This document shows positions 7,134 through 14,640 of a stretch of DNA of 26,335 nucleotides, in pieces; position 1 is the first letter of the stretch, and each line of letters begins with the position of its first letter. The notes beneath the pieces were generated by a model. It saw only the letters and a list, made by a program, of their open reading frames with translations, searched no databases and was not told where the DNA came from. The translations under genes were made by a program, and so were the position numbers. The DNA is from a virus. The stretch is taken from IMG/VR virus record IMGVR_UViG_3300023178_000228, positions 1 to 26,335 of that record; one strand, written 5' to 3'.

Positions 7134-8207
7134 ATGAGTTTGATTGATAAACTAAAAAAGAATTCTACAATTAAGGAATCGGAGATCCTGACACAGTCTA
7201 AGTTCTTTACATCTAAAGACTTGATTCAGACACCTGTTCCTGCACTTAACGTTGCGTTGAGTGGTAGACTTGATGGAGGACTTACACCTGGACTAACTGT
7301 TTTTGCAGGTCCTAGTAAGCACTTTAAAACTGCTTTTGCTATGATGTTGGCAAAGGCATATCTAGACAAATATGATGATGGTGTCATTTTGTTTTATGAC
7401 TCGGAGTTTGGTGCTCCTCAGAGCTATTTTAATAGTTTTGGTATTGATACAGATAGGGTTATACACACGCCCATTACAGATATTGAACAGTTAAAACATG
7501 ATTCCATGTCTCAGCTTAACGGCATTGAGAGAGGCGATCATGTTATGGTTATTGTAGACTCTGTAGGTAACTTGGCGAGTAAGAAAGAAGTAGAGGATGC
7601 TCTTGAAGGTAAGAGTGTAGCAGACATGACAAGGGCTAAAGGATTGAAGTCGTTGTTTAGAATGATTACGCCTCACTTAACTATTAAAGACATTCCTGCA
7701 GTTGTTGTTAACCATACATATAAAGAGATTGGTTTATTTCCGAAAGATGTTGTGTCTGGTGGTACAGGCATTTACTACAGCGCCGACAACATTTACATTA
7801 TTGGTAGGCAACAAGAAAAGACAGGTAAGGATCTAACAGGATATAACTTTATTATTAATGTTGAAAAGTCTCGTTATGTGAGAGAGAAGTCTAAGATCCC
7901 TGTAGAAGTTTCCTTTGAGGGAGGCATTAGTAAGTGGTCTGGTTTGTTAGACATTGCACTAGAGTCCGGACATGTAATTAAGCCTTCTAATGGTTGGTAT
8001 CAGAGAGTAGATATGTCTACAGGTGAAGCAGTTGATCCTAAAGTTAGAGCCAGTGACACTTACACCAAAGATTTTTGGTTGCCTATTTTGAAAGACGACT
8101 CATTTAGCAAATGGATTGAAAATAGGTATTTAATTTCTAGTGAGGCAGGTATTTTTAGAGATGAAGTTTCTGAAGAAGACATCGAAAAAGCATACGAAGA
8201 AGCCTGA
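7134..8207 (+). CDS. uvsX: RecA-like recombinase UvsX
   Basis: The 357-residue protein matches T4 UvsX (about 390 residues), the strand-exchange ATPase for recombination-dependent replication and repair. Walker A is GPSKHFKT at residues 59-66, the UvsX variant of the P-loop. YDSEFGAP supplies the catalytic glutamate, and VMVIVDSVGN is Walker B. The C-terminus is acidic (EEDIEKAYEEA), as in UvsX and RecA. A strong AAGGAG site lies 7 bases before the ATG. The following small gene starts inside its last 47 bases. Its location upstream of gp41 is the usual T4-like order. Confidence 0.97.
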   Translation: MSLIDKLKKNSTIKESEILTQSKFFTSKDLIQTPVPALNVALSGRLDGGLTPGLTVFAGPSKHFKTAFAMMLAKAYLDKYDDGVILFYDSEFGAPQSYFNSFGIDTDRVIHTPITDIEQLKHDSMSQLNGIERGDHVMVIVDSVGNLASKKEVEDALEGKSVADMTRAKGLKSLFRMITPHLTIKDIPAVVVNHTYKEIGLFPKDVVSGGTGIYYSADNIYIIGRQQEKTGKDLTGYNFIINVEKSRYVREKSKIPVEVSFEGGISKWSGLLDIALESGHVIKPSNGWYQRVDMSTGEAVDPKVRASDTYTKDFWLPILKDDSFSKWIENRYLISSEAGIFRDEVSEEDIEKAYEEA

Positions 8208-8346
8208 AGGCGCATGTGACCGATGCCAATTAACTATTTGGCAAGGCGATAAAGCAATTTGTTTCCACACAGATACAGAAGAACTGTATTTGTGTGAAAA
8301 TTGTATCAGTGAAATTTATGGAGAATATACTAAGGATTTATTATAA
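8161..8346 (+). CDS. Small zinc-finger-like protein between uvsX and gp41
   Basis: The 61-residue protein has C19-x2-C22 and C45-x2-C48, a likely treble-clef or zinc-ribbon site, plus an extra C34 and H36 between them. The N-terminus is strongly basic (KFLKKTSKKHTKK), which suggests nucleic-acid or protein binding. I start it at the ATG at 8161 because the in-frame upstream start at 8140 would lengthen the overlap with uvsX. It overlaps uvsX by 47 bases in another frame, and its stop overlaps the gp41 start by one base. T4 has small genes at this place between uvsX and 41, but I see no real similarity to T4 gp40. Confidence 0.75.
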   Translation: MKFLKKTSKKHTKKPEGACDRCQLTIWQGDKAICFHTDTEELYLCENCISEIYGEYTKDLL

Positions 8347-9722
8347 TGATTGAAAGAATTATTTTGGCAGAACTTTGTAAGGACGAGGAGTATACAAGAA
8401 AAGTTATTCCTTTTCTTAAGGCAGAATACTTCTTTAATCCTGGTGAAAAAATCCTTTTTGAAAAAATTGAACAACACGTTGTTAAATACAATTCTACTCC
8501 CGATACAAATGCTTTGGTTATTGCTGTACAGGAAGACAGGAAAGTAAGCGAGGCAGAACTAGCTGAGATAGAAGGTGTACTTAAAAATTTAAATACAGAA
8601 GACACAAACAGAGAATGGTTACTTAATGAGACAGAAAAGTTTTGTAAAGATAAAGCTCTTTATCTTGCTGTTATGGAAAGCATTAGTATTATTGATGGCA
8701 AGGACAAAGACAAACCTACATCTGCGCTTCCTTCTATCTTATCCGATGCTCTTGCGGTTGGGTTCGACACTAACATAGGACACGACTATATTGATGATGC
8801 TGAATCTCGATTTGAGTTTTACCATCGACTAGAAGAAAAACTTCCTTTTGATCTAGAAATGTTTAATGAGATTACAGAAGGCGGACTAGTAAACAAAACA
8901 CTTAATGTAGCTCTTGCAGGTACAGGTGTTGGTAAGTCTTTGTTTATGTGTCACATGGCAGGTAATTGTATCTCACAAGGTAAAAATGTCTTATACATAA
9001 CATTAGAGATGTCTGAAGAAAGAATTGCTGAACGTATTGATGCTAATCTTATGAACATTCCAATACAGCAGTTGAAGGAACTTCCTAAGACAATGTTTGA
9101 TGATAGGATTAAAAAACTAAACGAAAAAATTAACGGCAGACTTATCATCAAGGAATATCCGACAGCGTCTGCTAATGCTGGACACTTTAAGGCTCTGTTA
9201 AATGAACTTAGACTCAAGAGAAATTTTAGCCCGGATATTATTTTTGTGGACTATCTTAACATTTGCAGCTCTAGTAGGTATAGGGCAGGTACGTCAGCGA
9301 ATAGTTACACAATTATTAAGGCAATCGCAGAAGAACTTAGAGGCCTCGCTGTAGAGTTTGATGTACCTCTTGTTACAGCTACACAAACAACAAGAGGTGG
9401 TTACAACAGCAGCGATGTAGAACTTACAGATACTTCGGAGTCGTTTGGTTTGCCTGCTACAGCAGACTTGATGTTTGCTCTTATAAGTACTGAGGACATA
9501 GAAAAACTTGGACAGGTAATGGTAAAACAATTAAAGAACCGTTACAGTGATCCTACAAGAAACAAACGCTTTATGGTTGGAGTAGATAGAGCTAGAATGA
9601 AGCTCTATGATATAGAAGATCCACAGGCGGGATTACAGGATACAGGTGATGAAGAGGATCAAGGACCTGTATTTGATAAAGGCAGATTTGGAGCTGGAAA
9701 GTACGATGAAATTAACTTTTAA
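8346..9722 (+). CDS. 41: Replicative DNA helicase, T4 gp41-like (DnaB family)
   Basis: The 458-residue protein is the hexameric 5'-3' helicase of the T4-type replisome (T4 gp41 has 475 residues). The N-terminal helical domain covers about residues 1-150. The RecA-like motor has Walker A GTGVGKS at 192-198, the helicase motif YITLEMSEERIAERID, and Walker B IIFVDYLNICSS. ATQTTRGGYNSSDVEL and the SFGLPATADLMF segment complete the DnaB-like signature. The last part is acidic and disordered-looking. The start overlaps the previous stop by one base (TAATG). It is the partner of the primase, which is not in this window. Confidence 0.97.
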   Translation: MIERIILAELCKDEEYTRKVIPFLKAEYFFNPGEKILFEKIEQHVVKYNSTPDTNALVIAVQEDRKVSEAELAEIEGVLKNLNTEDTNREWLLNETEKFCKDKALYLAVMESISIIDGKDKDKPTSALPSILSDALAVGFDTNIGHDYIDDAESRFEFYHRLEEKLPFDLEMFNEITEGGLVNKTLNVALAGTGVGKSLFMCHMAGNCISQGKNVLYITLEMSEERIAERIDANLMNIPIQQLKELPKTMFDDRIKKLNEKINGRLIIKEYPTASANAGHFKALLNELRLKRNFSPDIIFVDYLNICSSSRYRAGTSANSYTIIKAIAEELRGLAVEFDVPLVTATQTTRGGYNSSDVELTDTSESFGLPATADLMFALISTEDIEKLGQVMVKQLKNRYSDPTRNKRFMVGVDRARMKLYDIEDPQAGLQDTGDEEDQGPVFDKGRFGAGKYDEINF

Positions 9723-10449
9723 TGAAGTAGATTTTGATATCTACGATGATGAATTTTCACTTAGGCATGGTGCCTTTGTAGAAAAAGATATTAAACCAGA
9801 AAATGAAATCTTTTGGTTTGATTTAGATCCAATCGCTCTAAAAGAAGAAATTGATTCGCTTCGTTTAGAATTAGACATACAGACTAACATGACATTAGAT
9901 GAAGGACTTATGAATCATCTACATGCAAACTTTGTTCAGTGGCATGATCAAGCGGAAGGTGAACGTAAGAAAAAATTGTCTAAAATGAATGATACAATTC
10001 ATAAACTAGAACTTGCAAGAACAGGACAACCTGCCAGATGGGGGTACATTAATGGACAAACAACATATCGTCTCCCAGAACATGCTTATGAAAGATTTAC
10101 AATCAAAAGAAAGTTTGGACATCTTTATATGGGTTATACTCATGTAGGAAAGCATTTTGCAGAAATTGTAGGGAGTCAGGATGTACATATCCCAGCGAAT
10201 CAAATTGTGCCACAGTATTGGGCTAGATCAGATTTCTTTATTTGGTTAGGTGATGATGTGACAGATGAGCAAGAAAAAGCCTGGTGGGAAAAAGCTCGGG
10301 TAACATATAAAAAGATGAAAGATAAAATGCCTTATGCCTTACACAATCCTAAATTAGCTGTTGGTCATATTCCTTTTGGAAAAATGACAAGAACAGACTG
10401 GACTAGGGAAGATTTTATCAAACACATGAGAGCTTATAGTTATAAATAA
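9706..10449 (+). CDS. Unknown phage protein with coiled-coil-like middle
   Basis: The 247-residue protein is not one I recognise. I start it at the ATG at 9706, 17 bases before the gp41 stop. An upstream in-frame start at 9646 would add 20 residues that only shadow gp41. The first 40 residues are acidic, residues 45-110 are charged and helical-looking (KEEIDSLRLELD through RKKKLSKMNDTIHKLELA), and the C-terminal half is rich in aromatic residues with a WWEKARVTYKKMKDKM helix. No cysteine cluster, membrane segment or nucleotide-binding motif is visible. Coupling to gp41 hints at a replication-associated or late role, but this cannot be decided. Confidence 0.75.
   Translation: MKLTFNEVDFDIYDDEFSLRHGAFVEKDIKPENEIFWFDLDPIALKEEIDSLRLELDIQTNMTLDEGLMNHLHANFVQWHDQAEGERKKKLSKMNDTIHKLELARTGQPARWGYINGQTTYRLPEHAYERFTIKRKFGHLYMGYTHVGKHFAEIVGSQDVHIPANQIVPQYWARSDFFIWLGDDVTDEQEKAWWEKARVTYKKMKDKMPYALHNPKLAVGHIPFGKMTRTDWTREDFIKHMRAYSYK
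10441..10448 (+). promoter_or_regulatory. T4-type late promoter box TATAAATA
   Basis: TATAAATA overlaps the end of the preceding gene and lies 26 bases before the next ATG, which has an AGGAGGG ribosome site at about 10462-10468. With T4 late spacing the transcript would begin about 12 bases downstream, leaving a normal short leader. This is the best-placed late box in the window. Confidence 0.65.
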
Positions 10450-10474
10450 TTAGACTTCAATAGGAGGGCTAATT

Positions 10475-10804
10475 ATGTCAGAAGAAGAAAAGAAATCTTC
10501 GTCTAATTTCCATCCTGCTGATAGCAATGGCGATGGCAAAGTCGACGCCGAAGAACATAAAATGTATATGGAGTTCAAGAGGAAGGAGCTTGAGGACCAA
10601 GATGCAATGCGAGACTCTCAGAGAAGCATGGCATGGTTCGCACTATTTGGCATGTTACTTTATCCTTTTGCTGTGGTAATTGCATCATTAGCAGGATTAG
10701 AACAGGCGCAAGAAACATTAGGCGACATGGCACCAACTTACTTTGTCGCAGTTGCTGGTATTGTAGCAGCATTTTTTGGTGCACAGGCATTTACTAAAAA
10801 GTAA
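10475..10804 (+). CDS. EF-hand membrane protein
   Basis: The 109-residue protein has one canonical EF-hand calcium loop near the N-terminus (DSNGDGKVDAEE, residues about 17-28, with D1, N3, D5, V8 and E12 positions filled). A charged helix follows, then two transmembrane segments at about 50-72 and 86-106 and a short lysine tail. The hairpin topology and late-type promoter suggest a small membrane protein made late, possibly a holin-like or virion-associated protein. This function is inference, since I know no holin with this loop. The ribosome site AGGAGGG is the strongest in this part of the window, so high expression is likely. Confidence 0.82.
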   Translation: MSEEEKKSSSNFHPADSNGDGKVDAEEHKMYMEFKRKELEDQDAMRDSQRSMAWFALFGMLLYPFAVVIASLAGLEQAQETLGDMAPTYFVAVAGIVAAFFGAQAFTKK

Positions 10805-10814
10805 ATAGGTAATT

Positions 10815-11552
10815 ATGGATATAATTAAAGATATAAGAAGAAGGCACGATGCCGGACGCTTACATGATGAGTACTCAACAGAGATGCCAGTGCCTCATGT
10901 ATATTTGAATGATTTTTTATCAAAAGACTTAGCGGCTGCTATGTACAAGGAAGCATGTACAGCCGATGATTCTTTGTGGACTACTTTTGATAGAAAAGGT
11001 AGCCATATGAAAGAGTGTAAAGTCCTAGAGCATCTACCAGTTGCTTCTCAATTTGTAAATGAGATGCACAGCAGTTTAGGGCTTGAATGGATCTCCACGT
11101 TAACAGGCATGGATGGTATTATGGGAGATCCATATCTTGTAGGGGCAGGCTACTCTAAAAGTTATAACGGAGATTTCCTACAAGTACATTCAGATTTTAA
11201 CTGGCAAGATAAACTAAAACTTCACAGAGCCGCTTCACTAATTGTTTACCTTACACCCGATTGGGAACCAGAGTGGAATGGAGCTTTAGAGTTTTGGGAC
11301 AACATGAAGGAAAAACCAGTCAAGGAATTTCCTTGTATACATAATAGTGTAATTATATGGGATTACAGTCCGAGAGGATTTCACGGATACCCCAAGCCAA
11401 TTAATTGTCCTGCTGATGTGCATAGGACGACGTTTAGGCTATTCTATTATTACAGCGACGCGCAGTATAAACAAAACGATCGTCCGCATAGAAGCTTGTA
11501 TTGGTACGATAAAGAAGCTCAAGAGCCATATGATATAGCGAGTAGGAGATAA
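10815..11552 (+). CDS. 2OG-Fe(II) oxygenase, Tpa1-like
   Basis: The 245-residue protein carries a complete 2-oxoglutarate/Fe(II) dioxygenase core. H125 and D127 (VHSDFNW) form the HxD pair, H190 (RGFHGYP) is the distal ligand, and R204 or R208 in RTTFRLFYYYS would bind 2-oxoglutarate. LIVYLTPDWEPEWNGALEFW is the typical strand-loop of the Tpa1/prolyl-hydroxylase-like group. It has a charged C-terminal tail of about 35 residues. The start lies 10 bases after the EF-hand gene. It precedes a glycosyltransferase-like gene by one base, so it may act on a sugar or on a glycosylated protein. The substrate cannot be told from the sequence. Confidence 0.9.
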   Translation: MDIIKDIRRRHDAGRLHDEYSTEMPVPHVYLNDFLSKDLAAAMYKEACTADDSLWTTFDRKGSHMKECKVLEHLPVASQFVNEMHSSLGLEWISTLTGMDGIMGDPYLVGAGYSKSYNGDFLQVHSDFNWQDKLKLHRAASLIVYLTPDWEPEWNGALEFWDNMKEKPVKEFPCIHNSVIIWDYSPRGFHGYPKPINCPADVHRTTFRLFYYYSDAQYKQNDRPHRSLYWYDKEAQEPYDIASRR

Positions 11553-11553
11553 A

Positions 11554-12831
11554 ATGGGCGCACTTGGTTATGTAAATAATGTTTATAGTGATACAAAACT
11601 ACCTTACGATAGTTACATTAAAGGATATATTCGTCCTATAAATGAAGGTATCTATAACGACAAAGCAATTTATCTTTATGATAGATTAGACCTTGCAGTA
11701 AGACAATACAAATTAGAAGATCTTCTTTCACCTAAAGTTGTCTCACATCTAAAAGGAAATAATGATACAAAACTATTAATCTTTTACCCAGACGATTATT
11801 TTAATCTTCATGATACAAAAACTTTTAATCGAGTTCTTCAAGAGAAAAGAATTCCTCTAAACAAAGTTCATATGATTATGAAAGACGATTTGTTTAGAAG
11901 GTTTGCAAGATCAAAAATGGGAGATGAAATTACATATCATGTGTACTCCCCGCTTCAAACAAGAGTAAGAAATATTGATTTTAAACACACTACAAGTAAA
12001 AAGTTTAGTGTGTTTAGCAGAAACTATAATGAACATAGACTTGCATTACTTTTAGAACTTGTTATGCGAGAATTGACTGACAAGTTTAATCTTACCTTTC
12101 ATAATTTCAATCCTTATGTTATGATTGAACACAATCATGAATTAAAACCTGAAGATAGAGTAAAGGTATTTACACAAGAAGAAATCATACAAGATGCTAA
12201 AGATTTTGGTTTGTATAATGATAAAACGAAAGAATGGATTGATAAAATTCCCCATACTATCGAGGATACTAGACGAGAATCTTTAGACAAGTGGACTAAT
12301 GTTATTATGGACTCTCTTATAGATGCAGACTTTCATATTATTGTAGAGTCACATTACGATCCTTTTAATAATTTTATGGGCTATAAAGGCAACGTTTCCG
12401 TAGAGGAATTTTCGCCAGCGTTCTTAACAGAAAAAACATATAAGTGTATTGCAGCCGGACGCCCATTTTTAGCATACACCACACCATACTTTATCAAAGA
12501 GATTCGAACACTTGGGTATAAAACATTTCATCCTTATATAAATGAAGATTACGACAGCATTGAGGATAATGATGAAAGAAGAAGAGCTATTGCTAAAGAA
12601 ATTAAAAGGCTCGATAATCTTTCCGCTGACGAGTACAAAAAGGTTCGAGATAAATGTTTTGAAATTGCACAACACAATAGAAAAGTTTTGTATTCTGAAA
12701 ACGTGGGTTTGTTAAATGAATACAAACAAGGTCCTTTTGGAGAGATGCTATTAGACTTTAACAAGTATTGGAAATCTGGAAAAGAAGAAGATTATATTAC
12801 CGATACTATGTTGAGCCATGTTCAGCAATGA
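11554..12831 (+). CDS. Glycosyltransferase-like protein (GT-B/fucosyltransferase-like C-terminus)
   Basis: The 425-residue protein has a C-terminal segment, FSPAFLTEKTYKCIAAGRPF at about 287-306 followed by LAYTTPYFIKEIRTLGYKTF. It resembles the nucleotide-sugar-binding end of GT10-like fucosyltransferases and related GT-B enzymes (pattern 'lTEK...al.aG..Pi'). The middle contains HIIVESHYDPF, a strand and loop that fits the same fold. The N-terminal half is less clear and includes a LLIFYPDDYF strand. No membrane segment is visible. It would transfer a sugar to a phage or host-surface acceptor. The family call is by resemblance, and the donor is not predictable. It overlaps the next start by 4 bases (ATGA). 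Confidence 0.6.
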   Translation: MGALGYVNNVYSDTKLPYDSYIKGYIRPINEGIYNDKAIYLYDRLDLAVRQYKLEDLLSPKVVSHLKGNNDTKLLIFYPDDYFNLHDTKTFNRVLQEKRIPLNKVHMIMKDDLFRRFARSKMGDEITYHVYSPLQTRVRNIDFKHTTSKKFSVFSRNYNEHRLALLLELVMRELTDKFNLTFHNFNPYVMIEHNHELKPEDRVKVFTQEEIIQDAKDFGLYNDKTKEWIDKIPHTIEDTRRESLDKWTNVIMDSLIDADFHIIVESHYDPFNNFMGYKGNVSVEEFSPAFLTEKTYKCIAAGRPFLAYTTPYFIKEIRTLGYKTFHPYINEDYDSIEDNDERRRAIAKEIKRLDNLSADEYKKVRDKCFEIAQHNRKVLYSENVGLLNEYKQGPFGEMLLDFNKYWKSGKEEDYITDTMLSHVQQ

Positions 12832-13442
12832 TTGTAATTACATTGCCCAGGAGTGGTGGTACTAAGTTCTGTATGGACTTAGCAAAGGAGCACAATTTAG
12901 AGTATTTTGGGGAGCTGTGCTTTGATCATACTACAGATTATGATCACAAATTTGTAAGTTTGGCTGAACATAAGAACAAACATCACGAAATACCAAATTG
13001 CCAACCTGTTAGAACACCTCATGCCTTTATGAAAGCTCTTTCTAATCATGAGCAGTATGTTATTCAATCAAACATTCATTCACCAATAACAATACTTCCT
13101 TTTGCAGATTATTTTCTGTTAAGAAGAGACTTTCCCAATATGGTTAAGTCCTGGTTCAACTTTATTGTTGATACGGTAGAGCAGAGAGATGACGCCGACA
13201 CAGTGTTCTCATGGATGCTACCTAACATGATTGATCGCTTTGGTAAGTATACGGGTATCATAATAGATTACTGTTACATTAACTGGAAGCCTATCACGTG
13301 GTATGAGGATTTATACAGTACTTCAACCAAATATGTTAAAGCAGAGCAGAATCACAGATACAGTAGAGTACTGGACTTGATACACGAAACGTCAGAGAAG
13401 TACGAGCTACACGAAAAATACCATAGATATACCCTAGGATAG
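12828..13442 (+). CDS. Sulfotransferase-like protein
   Basis: The 204-residue protein starts with MIVITLPRSGGTKFC, the PAPS 5'-phosphosulfate-binding loop pattern of sulfotransferases (usually PRSGTT). FADYFLLRRDFPNMVKSWFN in the middle matches the 3'-phosphate-binding R/S region. These enzymes move sulfate from PAPS to hydroxyls or amines of sugars or proteins. The start at 12828 overlaps the upstream stop. A reading from the TTG at 12768 would overlap needlessly. It is the last gene before the 235-base regulatory gap and ends a likely transcription unit with the upstream glycosyltransferase-like gene. Confidence 0.78.
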   Translation: MIVITLPRSGGTKFCMDLAKEHNLEYFGELCFDHTTDYDHKFVSLAEHKNKHHEIPNCQPVRTPHAFMKALSNHEQYVIQSNIHSPITILPFADYFLLRRDFPNMVKSWFNFIVDTVEQRDDADTVFSWMLPNMIDRFGKYTGIIIDYCYINWKPITWYEDLYSTSTKYVKAEQNHRYSRVLDLIHETSEKYELHEKYHRYTLG

Positions 13443-13464
13443 CCTAAAATAGCGTGTGAGACAG

Positions 13465-13491
13465 AGGCTCTGCTAGCGTCTGACAGAGCCT
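13465..13491 (+). terminator. Stem-loop after the sulfotransferase-like gene
   Basis: AGGCTCTG (13465-13472) is a perfect inverted repeat of CAGAGCCT (13484-13491), with an 11-base loop. It follows the last gene of the unit and precedes the tandem promoters, the right place for a terminator. No T-run follows, so termination may be factor-dependent or the hairpin may mark a processing site. Confidence 0.55.
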
Positions 13492-13524
13492 GTAAGTCAT
13501 TGATTTCTATAGATTAATTTAGGC

Positions 13525-13553
13525 TTGACAAATACAAATTTTGGTGCTATAAT
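13525..13553 (+). promoter_or_regulatory. Sigma70-type promoter, upstream copy
   Basis: TTGACA (13525-13530) and TATAAT (13548-13553) have a 17-base spacer and a TGC extended -10. It lies 125 bases before the gene at 13678, and its transcript would run through the second promoter copy. Confidence 0.85.
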
Positions 13554-13582
13554 GTGCCTTATAAGTTATTGATACCTATAGT

Positions 13583-13610
13583 AAAAAAAAGTTGAAAAAA
13601 GTTAAAAAAA
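13583..13610 (+). promoter_or_regulatory. Phased A-tracts, UP-element-like, before the second promoter
   Basis: Three A-tracts of 6-8 bases begin at 13583, 13595 and 13604 within three consecutive 10-base units (GTA, GTTG, GTTA followed by A-runs). They end 3 bases before the -35 box. A repeat near the helical pitch should bend DNA, and the position fits an UP element for the RNA polymerase alpha subunit. Confidence 0.6.
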
Positions 13611-13613
13611 GGC

Positions 13614-13642
13614 TTGACATTTACTGAAATAGGTGCTATAAT
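13614..13642 (+). promoter_or_regulatory. Sigma70-type promoter, downstream copy
   Basis: TTGACA (13614-13619) and TATAAT (13637-13642) are separated by 17 bases with a TGC extended -10. The start would be near 13649, leaving a leader of about 29 bases before the ATG at 13678, with GTGAGGT as ribosome site. It is probably the strongest promoter of the window. Confidence 0.9.
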
Positions 13643-13677
13643 GTACGCATAAACAATGAGAAGTGAGGTTAGTGTTT

Positions 13678-13950
13678 ATGGTAAGAATTTTTGAAAAAGG
13701 TCCTAAGTTTGTTTTTGGGAAGTGTTTAGAAGCAGCCGAATGGGTATGTGGTGACTGGCCAGAAGGTCAAGGCTTTGGCTCAAGTGATAGAGCCGCAGTA
13801 TACAGATCGGCTCTTAGAGATGTAATTGGCGCTGCAAACGCTGAGAAGTTTTTTAAGCAAGAAATTGAACTCAACCCAACAGAACTAGAGTTATTTAAGA
13901 CCGGCGTATCAAACGCTATTTCAGAAGTTTTTGCTAAAGAGGCACTTTAA
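13678..13950 (+). CDS. Small protein of unknown function, first gene behind the tandem promoters
   Basis: The 90-residue protein starts at the ATG that follows GTGAGGT by 8 bases. An in-frame GTG at 13663 is less likely because it falls within that ribosome site. It is a mixed charged protein with GDWPEGQGFGSSDRAAVYRS in the middle and a helical C-terminus (ELELFKTGVSNAISEVF). I do not recognise it. There is no membrane segment and no motif. Being first behind two strong host-type promoters, it is probably an immediate-early protein, a class that in T4-like phages often contains small host-takeover factors. That role is inferred from position only. Confidence 0.7.
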   Translation: MVRIFEKGPKFVFGKCLEAAEWVCGDWPEGQGFGSSDRAAVYRSALRDVIGAANAEKFFKQEIELNPTELELFKTGVSNAISEVFAKEAL

Positions 13951-13951
13951 T

Positions 13952-14428
13952 ATGAAACTCGTTATTTGGACCCAATACAAAGAAAACTATGGCGCCCATG
14001 ATTGGGACGGCGAGGGTTCTTGCCCTCAGTACTGGAAGTTCAAGGGTGGCAGCACCTATGTGGTTCGTGACATCACGAATGCTCAAATGAACAAGATTGC
14101 TAAGGAGGGTATTCCTACTCTCACCGATCTTATCGAGTATCGTAACGAGGCTTCTGAGGAGTACATTATCTCCTGGGAGATCCTTGAGGACTCTGCTAAG
14201 GAGTGCGAGGATTGGGACTCTGTAACCGAGTTTGTTTGGAAGATGGATCGTTGGGTTTGTCAGCGCCTCACCAACAATGACGAGCATGGTTACATGCGTC
14301 GTGAAATTCTCGCCAAGAGTGAATCATGGATTCCTCTCCCACAATCAGAACGCTCAGACTATAAGTGTGAGTTCAAAACAGCTCAAGGCTGGGTAAGTCC
14401 TGAGCAATTCTCAGCTATGGTGGCATAA
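13952..14428 (+). CDS. Conserved phage protein with W/E-rich sequence, unknown
   Basis: The 158-residue protein begins MKLVIWTQYKENYGAHDWDG and continues with CPQYWKFKGGSTYVV. This N-terminal pattern looks familiar from small proteins of marine T4-like phages and some plasmids, but I know no function for it. The ATG at 13952 follows AAAGAGG by about 10 bases. It is acidic and rich in tryptophan. Codon use differs from its neighbours: GAG greatly outnumbers GAA in residues 35-95, and C-ending codons are common (CTC, ATC, TAC), while adjacent genes prefer A- and T-ending codons. This suggests a separate origin or selection for high early expression. Confidence 0.78.
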   Translation: MKLVIWTQYKENYGAHDWDGEGSCPQYWKFKGGSTYVVRDITNAQMNKIAKEGIPTLTDLIEYRNEASEEYIISWEILEDSAKECEDWDSVTEFVWKMDRWVCQRLTNNDEHGYMRREILAKSESWIPLPQSERSDYKCEFKTAQGWVSPEQFSAMVA

Positions 14429-14640
14429 TGCAAGTACTAAAAGAAGTTACCCAATGGGTAGGCGATGTTCAACCTAATCATACCTACCTCGTAGATGGTG
14501 ATAAGATTATTGCCTACAAGCCTAAACACGGCATGGAAATTCGAACAAGCCCGAGTGGCAAATTGAAACTTGTTCGTACCCGTAGGCAGTTTGAAAAGTT
14601 TAAGTATATTCCACATGATTGGCCAGGAGTTAGTGTATGA
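14428..14640 (+). CDS. Small basic protein, unknown
   Basis: The 70-residue protein overlaps the previous stop by one base (TAATG) and the next start by 4 bases (ATGA), so it is firmly inside the early operon. Visible features are a strand-rich N-terminal half (VQPNHTYLVDGDKIIAYKP) and a basic second half (KLKLVRTRRQFEKFKYI) ending in WPGVSV. The layout, strand-turn-strand then a basic helix, would suit a nucleic-acid or protein binder, but no family is recognised. Confidence 0.65.
   Translation: MQVLKEVTQWVGDVQPNHTYLVDGDKIIAYKPKHGMEIRTSPSGKLKLVRTRRQFEKFKYIPHDWPGVSV

Larger units (their letters stand above)
13494..13644 (+). repeat. Two copies of an operator-plus-promoter module
   Basis: AAGTnATTGATnnCTATAG occurs at 13494-13512 and 13563-13581 (16 of 19 bases identical). 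Each copy is followed by GGCTTGACA and then GGTGCTATAATGT (13522-13555 and 13611-13644). The unit is therefore a diverged tandem duplication. The second copy has an extra A-tract block between the two parts. The first part could bind a regulator. Confidence 0.75.

Noticed and set aside
13443-13677. Hidden gene in the 235-base gap
   Set aside because: No frame of useful length with a ribosome site. The stretch is explained by a hairpin, two operator/promoter modules and A-tracts.
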